Below, in pieces: positions 56,426 through 64,000 of a stretch of DNA of 64,000 bases (positions are counted from its first letter, which is position 1; the number at the start of each line of letters is the position of its first letter). The DNA lies in contig CM075941.1 in the NCBI GenBank assembly GCA_038030265.1, positions 44,144,164 through 44,208,163 on the forward strand. The letters are read 5' to 3'. Source of the DNA: Corythucha ciliata. Taxonomy: Eukaryota; Arthropoda; Insecta; Hemiptera; Tingidae. The position numbers and the translations under genes are program-made. Under the pieces are notes generated by a model, which did no database searches, was not told where the DNA came from, and saw nothing but the letters and a program-made list of their open reading frames with translations.

Positions 56426-58536
56426 ATGATGAGATTGTCGCGGAGAGCGATGTTCATCGTCTTGATTTGTTGCGCCACAGGAATCGTTCTATTCGTCGAA
56501 CCGCTACTCGAGGACGACTCTGTTGTTGTTGCGCGTAATTGTAAGTTTCGAAGGACCGCACCTCACTCGGTCGTTTTATTGATGATGAAGGGAGGGGGTG
56601 GGGGTTCCTCAATTTTTTTTTTTTTTTTGTCAAGTTTCAGATTTGCCTGTCGTGTCCGTCAACACACGCCGAGTGGTTCACGTTGACTTTAAAGGTGCTC
56701 CACCGAAAATAACGTACGTCCGTCGACTTTTAACGCTGTTGGCGGCCGCTGGCGGCGATACGCTTCTCTTTGAATACGAGGACATGTTTCCGTACGGTGG
56801 CCGTTTGGCCAATCTGTCCGCCGGTAACGGCTACAGCGCTCATCAGGTACCTGGGACTCGTTGTTATTTTGGTCGCCGTTATTTAATTATTTTTTTTTTA
56901 TTACTGAAATAGATCCGCGACCTTCTCACATGGTGTCACGATCTAGGTTTCGAAGTAATTCCACTGGTTCAAACGTTCGGCCATTTGGAGTACGCGTTGA
57001 AACTGGCCGAATGGAGTCATCTGAGAGAGGTGGAAGAGTCGCCACAGGCCATCTGCCCCACGAGGCCCGGCTCCGACGAGTTCATTCGCGACCTCTTGAA
57101 ACAGGTGATGGCCATGCACGGTGAGTCACGTTTTATACACATCGGCTCGGACGAAGTTTTCCACTTGGGACTCTGTCCGTCCTGTTCAAAAGCCTACGGT
57201 TTCGACAGAAGGTGAGCGCCATTCCGACTCCACAACCCCGCCCACACATCTTACGTTTTTTAATGTTTGAGTCTCTCCTAATAGAAAAATCTACGAAGAT
57301 CACGTCGTGAAAGTGGCGACATTTTTGAAAGAGTCCCATCCTCACGTCACCGTTCTAATTTGGGACGACATGATCCGCCAGTGGAAACCCCAAGACTTAC
57401 AGAATAGCCCCCTAGTACAACTCGTGACGCCAGTCGTTTGGGACTACACTTCCAACGTTCCAACCAACTTATTTCCCGCCGCGTGGTGGTGGTACACGCA
57501 ACTTTTCCCCAAGGTTCGTCGAACACAGAACAGAAACCCCCAAGGTTGGCACACACACAAACACACACAAAAATTAATAGTTCAGCATTTCAGGTTTGGA
57601 TCGCGTCAGCGTACAAAGGGGCCGAACTGCCGGACAGTGCGCTACCCGACGTGAACGCTCGTATACGAAATCAAGTAAACCCCTCAACCCCCATCCCCAC
57701 CCATCCAGGGTGTACAGCCATCACACAACCTGTTGATTCGTAGGAAAGTTGGTTTGAACTGTTGACGAAAGCCCAAAACAGGGGCTGGACAACGCGAATC
57801 GAAGGCGTCGTACTGACCGGATGGTCTCGCTACGATCATTTTGCCGAGCTGTGCGAACTTCTTCCAGCGTCCCTGCCGTCCCTTATTTTGAGCCTTCTCA
57901 CAGTCGGTGATATGACGCTGGGTGAACGGACGAGGAGTCGTCGTGCTTTTAACGCGTTAAGACTCCAAAAATAAAAAGTTTTAAAATGTTATGACGACGA
58001 CTTCTTTGCAGGAAATGGAGGCAAATACTGTCGTGTCCTCCCGACAGAGGGGAGTTGACGCAGGACACAGTTTTTGATTTTTGCGATTTCCCAGGCGTTG
58101 ACGCTTATCTGGCGATGGTGTCCTACAGGAAATTGAGCAAAAAAGTGGAATCGCTTTGGTCGTCAAACCATAGGCGAGGGTGGCTTACGAGGTTTGTCAT
58201 CCCCCACCCCTACGCAAACATCGCATAAACCGCAATTTTGAATATTCCCTCCCTGATCCTCACAGTTACAACGTTCGACATAATTTCACCAGTCCGTACA
58301 TAGCCGGCAGAATCCTGACGACGAGCGACGGCCTTTGGAGTTTGAAAGAGGAACTTTTACAGTTCAAATCACGGGTCAAACCCGTCCTGGGGCAGTACGT
58401 CGACGAGTACAGCGTTTTGGAGTGGGTTGACCAAAGAGTGACGCCACTTGAAGTGACGTTGGCGCGAATCGAGCATAGCGTCAAAGCGGCACTGACGCTG
58501 GGAAAAACGTGGCGTCGTCGACCGCTCGCGGGTTGA
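56426..58536 (+). CDS. HEXD: Hexosaminidase D-like beta-N-acetylhexosaminidase (GH20)
   Basis: Exons 56426..56540, 56641..56846, 56913..57211, 57285..57513, 57594..57674, 57744..about 57906, 58012..58191 and 58266..58536, about 514 residues. GH20 enzymes remove terminal GlcNAc/GalNAc with substrate assistance. The catalytic Asp-Glu pair is in HIGSDEVFHLG (about 187-188). Other family blocks: FEYEDMFPY, VIPLVQTFGHLEYALK, LIWDDMIRQW, SAYKGAELPD, GVVLTGWSRYDHFAELCELL. Residues about 9-27 are a hydrophobic segment after a basic start (signal anchor), suggesting a type II membrane protein; mammalian HEXD lacks this. At the sixth-seventh exon junction no visible GT donor gives the phase needed by KWRQILSCPPD, so a small exon or sequence error may be present. 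The last two exons are open and join in phase, but are not recognised as GH20. Confidence 0.9.
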
Positions 58537-59355
58537 CGATTCCGCGCGTAAAAATGGACAATCAAACCCGGTATTTACTTGTATTTTTTAAAAACGAAAT
58601 AATGACTTAAATAGCGCAAATTATTACATCTGAGTCGTCCATCCCCCCCTTAAATTTTTTCCAAACTGTCGTCTTTTGTTCCATTTTATCATTGCTAGAC
58701 GAGTTTTATTTATTTCTCCCAAAGATTAGACTTTTTGTCTTTAACATCCAACATTATAAATCAATTTGTCCTCATCAGAGCGACTTCCATTCATGACGTC
58801 GTGATAGGTGTCACGTGACATAAAAACCGGGTTAAACTAACGTGTTATTTGTATGCGCGAATGGTCGATCCAATCGTCACTTCAGCCTTTTTTTTTTTTT
58901 TTCAACATTAATACTGCCTGCCGATTCTCCCGATAATTGTGCGCTTGTGTAACGAAAATTTATCGTTTGTTTTGCCATTTCCTTATTTATTCTCATTCGA
59001 GATTGTTTCAAGGGCTATCATTTCATAGTGTCAAAGGTCGCGCTGTAGGATGGTGGTAAAATGGGGAATAGTCACATATAAATAAACGTAATTTAGCCCC
59101 CCTCCTCCCCCTACCAGAGAAATAAGGCCATGCGAAAACTGATTGTTGGGCTGAAAAAAAATCACGCTGTCCACCCTCCCTCAAACCCACAGCTATTCCA
59201 TAGACTCAAACGATAAATCTAGTTCGCGGATGGGGGGGGGGTTTATATTTACCCCCACCCCCACCCCGCCAAGGACCTTCACAAGGAGATCACAAAATAA
59301 TGCACGACTCGAGCAAAATTTGGGAACATTGCCATTCACAATCCCGATTCAGAAA
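58537..59355. other. HEXD 3' region and spacer
   Basis: AT-rich, no gene. Candidate AATAAA-type signals near 59080. A G-run (59231-59239) and CACCC repeats at 59253-59268. Confidence 0.4.
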
Positions 59356-59363
59356 CTTATAAC

Positions 59364-60010
59364 TAGAAGCCCTTATAACTTATAACTAATGCATATTTGC
59401 ATATGCAATTGCATATCTAGACGTGTAGGCCAGATTTTATGCAAATACATATTTGCATATGCAATTGCATATTTAGATGATTTTTCCTGACGTTTCTTAT
59501 ATTGTGATGCACATTTCGGCACTTTTTTTCCTGAAAAATACGAGAAAATGTACGAAAAAGAAAGGAAAGCAGCTCTAAAAAATATATTCTCACGTCAATA
59601 TTAAGCCCAGGGAGGTGACGCTCGCTCTCTCTCAACTCAAGGGTTGGGACTCAACGTCCTGGTACTACAACCGCCACTTTGACGCAATCAAAAGCGTGGT
59701 CATATATTGCACGGAACTCTTCTCTTCCCAGCTAGAGAACCTATAAACCAGGTCAATTCCCCGCCATTTTGGGGTATTTCCACCTTTATTCGCAATCAAT
59801 TGTATCAATATTCTGTCTCCAACATGGACGATGTGTTCTCTCGGTTGTATAGTTGCCTTACCCTCTGGCATCTGTTTGGCTCCAAATCCGAGTGCATATT
59901 TTGTACTTTTCAGTGCATATTTCCGTATTTTTGATGCATATTTCGGGGAATAATGAGCATATTTGCATGCAAATATTCATCATTCTTATTTGCATATAAT
60001 CCGGTCTCTA
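59364..60010. mobile_element. Short non-autonomous hAT-like element, 647 bp
   Basis: Flanked by identical octamers CTTATAAC (59356-59363 and 60011-60018). The tips are TAGAAGCC and, reverse-complemented, TAGAGACC. Subterminal regions carry repeated TTTGCATATGCAATTGCATA and TTTGCATGCAAATA motifs on both sides. No transposase. An open minus-strand stretch inside (59665-59871) has no known domain. Confidence 0.75.
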
Positions 60011-60401
60011 CTTATAACTTAGCCCTTGAAACACAGGTTTTTCATCATCGAGTACCAAGTCGGTCAAAAAAACTGTTAATTTTCACCAATAAAATGGCTG
60101 ACATCGGCGCCCGATTTACCCCTCGCCTTCAACAATGCCGTCTAACGATAAGTCAACTGGGGCAGCCAGTCCTGATTGATCCCCGCTAGGCCTGAAGCTA
60201 CGGTTACCGGAAGGGTACACAGGGTATTAATCAACTCAAGTTTTCAATTAACTCCCCTCCCCTTCCTGTCTACCAACCAACCAAATAGCGTACGCTTCTG
60301 TTTTATTATTTTCCTTCCAGAGCGTTCCAAAAAAACAAAAAACTAAAAACCCCCAAAAACGCGCTCTTTTCCCCACCTGAAAACGCGTGATTTTTATTCA
60401 T

Positions 60402-60549
60402 ATGTGAACCTGACCCCACCCATAACGCATAAAACCGCAAACACGGTCCTATTCGTTTGTTTAAATTTGTTTATCCAAAATTTTCGTTTGTTTAGCATTG
60501 CGAAACACGATTATTTAAAATAAATTGATGGGTGCGGTCAACTTCACGA
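60402..60549. mobile_element. Small MITE of the CGTTTGTTTAGC family
   Basis: Inverted ends GTGAACCTGACCCCACCCAT and GTGAAGTTGACCGCACCCAT. The interior contains TATTCGTTTGTTTAAATTTG and TTTTCGTTTGTTTAGCATT. Related copies are at 45935 and 46646-46755. Confidence 0.7.
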
Positions 60550-60729
60550 CCCACGGGTGCAAAGTTTCAGTTGGGAAACCAAATGCTGAAGATGGCGAGC
60601 AGCCGAAACCGGTCCGTGTTTGACGAAACTCAACGAGGGAAGACAGACGACAGCTACAGATTTATGCATGATTTAACAACTAACCCTCGTAGCTTAAGCA
60701 ACTCTACTAACAATTTTTAAATAGACGAG

Positions 60730-61040
60730 TTTTTGTTTATCGGAAAACGCGTGTTTCCTTAGCTCGGAAAAGGCGTATTTTCTTTCCTATGAAAATGAGA
60801 TTCGTCTTAGGTCTGTAAAAGCTTATTTTCGTGCACGTGGAAACGCCTGTTTCTTGGCTCTGGAACTGCGTGATTTTTTCCCCCAAAGAGGCGAAGTTTC
60901 TTGTCTCGGAAAACGCATGTTTTCTTAGCAGGGAAAATGAGTGTTTTCTTAGCTTAGAAAATGCGCATTTTCTTTCCTATGAAAAATTGATTTGTCTTAG
61001 GTCTGCAAACGCGTGTTTTCTTGCCTCAGATTAAAGCGAA
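60730..61040 (+). repeat. Tandem array, about 30-bp unit
   Basis: Units read approximately CTCGGAAAACGCGTGTTTTC followed by TTAG, about ten degenerate copies. It resembles no other family here except for the CGCG core. Confidence 0.8.
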
Positions 61041-61099
61041 ATAGTACGGGCGTGGAACAGTTTTGTTATTTTTCGTTAAAAAATCGGTCTAGCGACGCA

Positions 61100-62340
61100 A
61101 CGTGAGTTAAAACAGCCAGCGTTTTTGGAATAAACGCCGTTTTTAGAATCGTCAGTTTTGCCATTTTCAAGTTGCGCTAATCGTCATCAGTCGAGCCATT
61201 TTTCAGATTGCGTCGTGGTCATTTTACGTCTGTGTCGAAAGTTTTTTACCTCACAATAACGTCTGTGTAGCCATTAATTAGGTCGCGAATTGGTCGCAGT
61301 TTGGCCAATTATAGGACTCGAATTGGTCGCAGTCAAGTCAAGTCAGTTCATCCATTTTTTGGGGAACGTGCGGCTCAGCCAGGCGGATGGGGGAGGGGCA
61401 CGACGTGGAAATGCGGAGGCGCCTCTGTTTTCGGTGCGTAAACAGAATGGCCAGTTTACCGTTTCCAGAGCCCGAATAACGTCAATTTAATCCCGCAAGG
61501 GCGCTAACCCTTGGCCTGTTTTTGAGTGCAAATAGACCGTTTTGCATTTTTCAAGGATCATAAATCGTCATTTTTCCGACTTGTAGGGCTCTTGTGATCG
61601 TTCTTGACATTTTTCTTGATTTTTTTTTTTTTTTTTTTCATTACCTACGTCATTATTTAGGCATTTTAAGCACGCTTTAAGTCATTTTTGCATGAATCAT
61701 CACTTTAGCCATGTTTAGGCCGTTTTTGGTCGTTATTCCAATTTAAACAGCAATGTAAGTCATTTTCGCCACTTTTAACTAATTTTAGGGCGCTTTTAGT
61801 TTGCTTATTTTTACCGTTTTTAGAGCTCGCTAGAGTGCGCTATTAGTCATTTTGCAGTAATGCCAAGTTTGATTATTCTAAGGGCGCGAATCGTCAGTTT
61901 AGCCATTTTTTTAGGGCGTTGTTTACACATTTTGCCGTTTTTAGAAGCTCTTGTACAGTCATTCTTTGGGCGATTTTGTTTAGTGAATTTCAGGGTGGAA
62001 ACGGGTCTCTGTTTTGGAATGTTCAAGGCGCGAATCGCCAGTTTTTAACCATTTTTTTGGACGCAAGGAGTTAAGTTATGCAATTTTTAGGGCTTGAATT
62101 GTCCCCGCCCAGCAATTTCTAAGGGCTCGAATGGCCAGTTTACCATTTTTCAGGGCACGAACGGTCAGTTCAGCCTTTTACAAGGTGTCAATGGTCTGTT
62201 TGGCCCTCATTTACAGAGCAGGAAACGCTAGTTTAGGCATTTTGTTCGCGCGAATCGTCACATTTTGGCGATCTTTCAGGCGCGAATGACCGGTCCACCA
62301 TTTTTTAAATGGCGTGAATTGCCATTTCGGCACATATTTG
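61100..62340 (-). repeat. Degenerate tandem array, family E, reverse orientation
   Basis: The plus strand reads GCGCGAATCGTCAGTTTAGCC then ATTTTTAGGG, the reverse complement of the 41351-43010 units. About 30-35 bp per unit, highly diverged. Confidence 0.8.
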
Positions 62341-62935
62341 GTCTACCTGGTGGGGGGGGGGGTTACTTTTCTTTCTTTTTTTCAAGCCAGACCATAGGAA
62401 TAAAGAAAACTAATGTCCCAGGGGGGAGGGGGGTGTAATGGGGCAATTGATGATGGATGGTTTTGGTATTAGAGGTGTATGACTTTCCCTTCCCATGGTT
62501 GTACTGTCAGGCGGCCACATAGCCTAAAATATAAGGAATTTTGGTCATTTTTATGGATTTTATGATCTGATCTGCTGTAGGTAGGGCGACAGTTGATGCG
62601 CGGGTTATGCTCCACCCTCCTTTCCTTCTATAGCTATTACAGCAGCTTTTTCTTTTTTTAATTGCTTATTGAACAACTCGCAACAAAGAACTTCTGGAAA
62701 CAGAAGAAGAAAATAAACGGTGGGAAAACGACCGTAAAAATGTGAGTTAGATGACTCACATAAAACCTGAGGTAAAAAACAAAAATCGTCGTCAGCTTTT
62801 CTGGGAAACTGTGAACGTTCCACATTAAAGAGAGAGAGAAAAAAGCTCAGCATTTCTACGGATGGGTTTGGTTGGGGGGGGGGGGGACGTATACAAAATC
62901 ACGTCATAGCAGGTAAATAAAACGATTGCTAAACA
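62341..62935. other. Non-coding, no gene
   Basis: Contains G-runs at 62351-62360 and 62875-62886. An open minus stretch 62605-62853 is low complexity with no support. Confidence 0.35.
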
Positions 62936-62937
62936 GT

Positions 62938-63291
62938 CGATATAACCAAATTTTTCCGTTTGAATACGACGATTTCGACCGAAAAATTATACTTGAAAAT
63001 TGGGAACTTTTCACGGCGTGTGCCCCCCCCCTCGCAGTCCTCGCCCCAAACAGCAGTCATTCAACTGGTGGAACTATTGTTCGGCGAGATATCTACGATG
63101 ATGATGAGTTGTCTTTAATTTTGTAAATAGTTCCCCCCTCCTCCTCACCCACAATATCTACTAGAAACAACAGAAGTGGTATCACGTTCAAATAAAAATC
63201 ACCGTCCAGACCAAAGAGGAGAAGGAGAAGAGGAAGAAAAGAGAAAAAGCGAGGACCCTCCTAAGAAGAAGAAGAAAAAGGATTGGCAGTA
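62938..63291 (+). CDS. Possible exons of an unrecognised gene
   Basis: After an acceptor-like CTAAACAG (62937) an open segment reads YNQIFPFEYDDFDRKIILEN ... IYDDDELSLIL to a TAA at about 63122, with a possible donor TTT|GTAAAT. After another acceptor (ACAACAG, about 63172) a second segment reads SNKNHRPDQRGEGEEEEKRK ... KKKKDWQ and a stop at about 63291. The acidic-then-lysine-rich composition looks like a real protein tail, but the two segments do not join in phase through the sites I see, and I do not recognise the family. Confidence 0.3.
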
Positions 63292-63797
63292 GGAGGAAGC
63301 AACATACATCCTCTGCGTCACTTATTTCAATTCAGTTATAATCCGGACGGCTCAAACGTCTCTTATAATTTCAATCCGCTCGTTGCCTTCGACGCTTAAA
63401 AGACGATCGTTGATCTTTTACACTTTGGGTGAGTGCCATTTCATATTAACGACCGTTTTTAAAAATATAATTACATTGTGTTGTTGTTGGTAAAAAAAAA
63501 AAAATGTACAAAACTTAAGAACCATCCGATATCAGCCTTGGGATATACAAAATCTTGTTCGCTTCCCATTTATGTTTTCAATGTTAACAAGTTTTGGATT
63601 AGAAATCATTGAAGTTTTTTTTTGTCTTTTAAGAAAACGATATAAGGCGAATAAACACAATGAGAAAGGTCAAAAGTTTAAGCTAACAAGATAGAAAGAT
63701 GACGCAGTTCGAGTCGATTTTTCTCGTTTTAATCTAATTTTTTGTGTGTGGTCTATTTCCAGATAGAATACCCCACCCCTCACCATCACCCCTAAGG

Positions 63798-64000
63798 ATG
63801 AAAACTTTAATTTTTTTCGTAGCCGTGATGACGGCTGCCGTATCGGCTGTCACGTTCATCGATCTTGTGTCAGAGGAATGGAATCTGTTCAAAGTAATAA
63901 TTAAGACACCACCATTCTTCGTCTGGTTAATTATGTCTCTCAATCTCTCGCCTCCAGCTTCAACACAAGAAAAAATACCAATCGGACATTGAAGACAGAT
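63798..64000 (+). CDS. CTSL: Cathepsin L-like cysteine protease, 5' end only
   Basis: Exon 1 (63798..63893) encodes a signal peptide (MKTLIFFVAVMTAAVSA) and the start of the inhibitory propeptide (VTFIDLVSEEWNLFK). Exon 2 starts at 63958 after CCTCCAG and reads LQHKKKYQSDIEDR before the window ends. This is the first half of the I29 prosegment (W-x-x-(F/Y)-K-x-x-(H/Y)-x-K-x-Y) of lysosomal or secreted cathepsin L. The catalytic domain lies outside. An upstream intron ends at TATTTCCAG (63763), with its donor GTGAGTGCC near 63429, so the 5' UTR is split and transcription probably starts near 63330. Confidence 0.85.

Overview
This window is a piece of an invertebrate animal genome. All protein genes are split by short GT-AG introns with T-rich acceptors, and their products are metazoan housekeeping or developmental proteins. 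The cathepsin L prosegment and the transposon types suggest an arthropod, perhaps a crustacean, but I cannot fix the lineage from sequence alone.

Genes, left to right. (1) The ER chaperone BiP/GRP78 (HSPA5), minus strand, 1570-4085, with an exact ER-stress response element upstream. (2) A kynurenine formamidase (AFMID-like), plus strand, about 12947-15850. Its fourth resolved intron holds a complete antisense four-exon gene for the piRNA-pathway ankyrin/SAM/tail-anchor protein ASZ1/GASZ (13861-15454). (3) Mediator subunit MED18, minus, 26101-26968. (4) A tentative 78-residue two-exon gene with an RVTF motif, plus, 27935-28218. (5) A Polycomb-like protein (PHF1/MTF2/PHF19 family), plus, 35880-44054, with a 5.3-kb repeat-filled intron; its first exon is not identified. 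(6) Hexosaminidase D-like GH20 enzyme with an N-terminal membrane segment, plus, 56426-58536. (7) The 5' end of a cathepsin L gene, plus, from 63798 and running off the window. I see no operon-like or pathway relation among these genes.

Between and inside the genes the DNA is dominated by repeats. Several families of highly degenerate, AT-rich tandem arrays with units of about 20-38 bp fill roughly 5.6-9.6, 30.3-35.4, 38.2-43.0, 47.4-49.3, 53.4-55.3 and 60.7-62.3 kb. Family A carries AATTAGCG and CTCAATTTTAGCCGCG. Family B carries GAAATTGGTTTTTTAGTGAG. Family C is a 20-bp unit, TTTACTCGTAAAATTGACAA. Family D carries AACTTGCAATTTCGCG. Family E carries GGCCAAACTGACGATTCGCG. Most units pair an AATT-type core with a GCG/CGCG core.

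The most striking observation is that several of these arrays, and a separate 156-bp tandem repeat, form the whole interior of non-autonomous DNA transposons with hAT-like ends and 8-bp target duplications: 4818-7910 (TSD GTCTTACT), 38402-41342 (TSD GCCAAATT, with a paralogous empty site at 41780-41787) and 22488-23791 (imperfect TSD). Other mobile DNA includes a short hAT-like element (59364-60010), two nested TA-flanked elements (24240-25489 and 24887-25400), long foldbacks (19552-19968, 33698-34166), a 139-bp hairpin MITE, a small MITE family, a hAT/ZMYM-like transposase relic, a Ty3/gypsy integrase relic, a LINE relic and tRNA-derived sequences. Repeat-array limits are approximate. All functions rest on reading motifs by eye; no database search was made.
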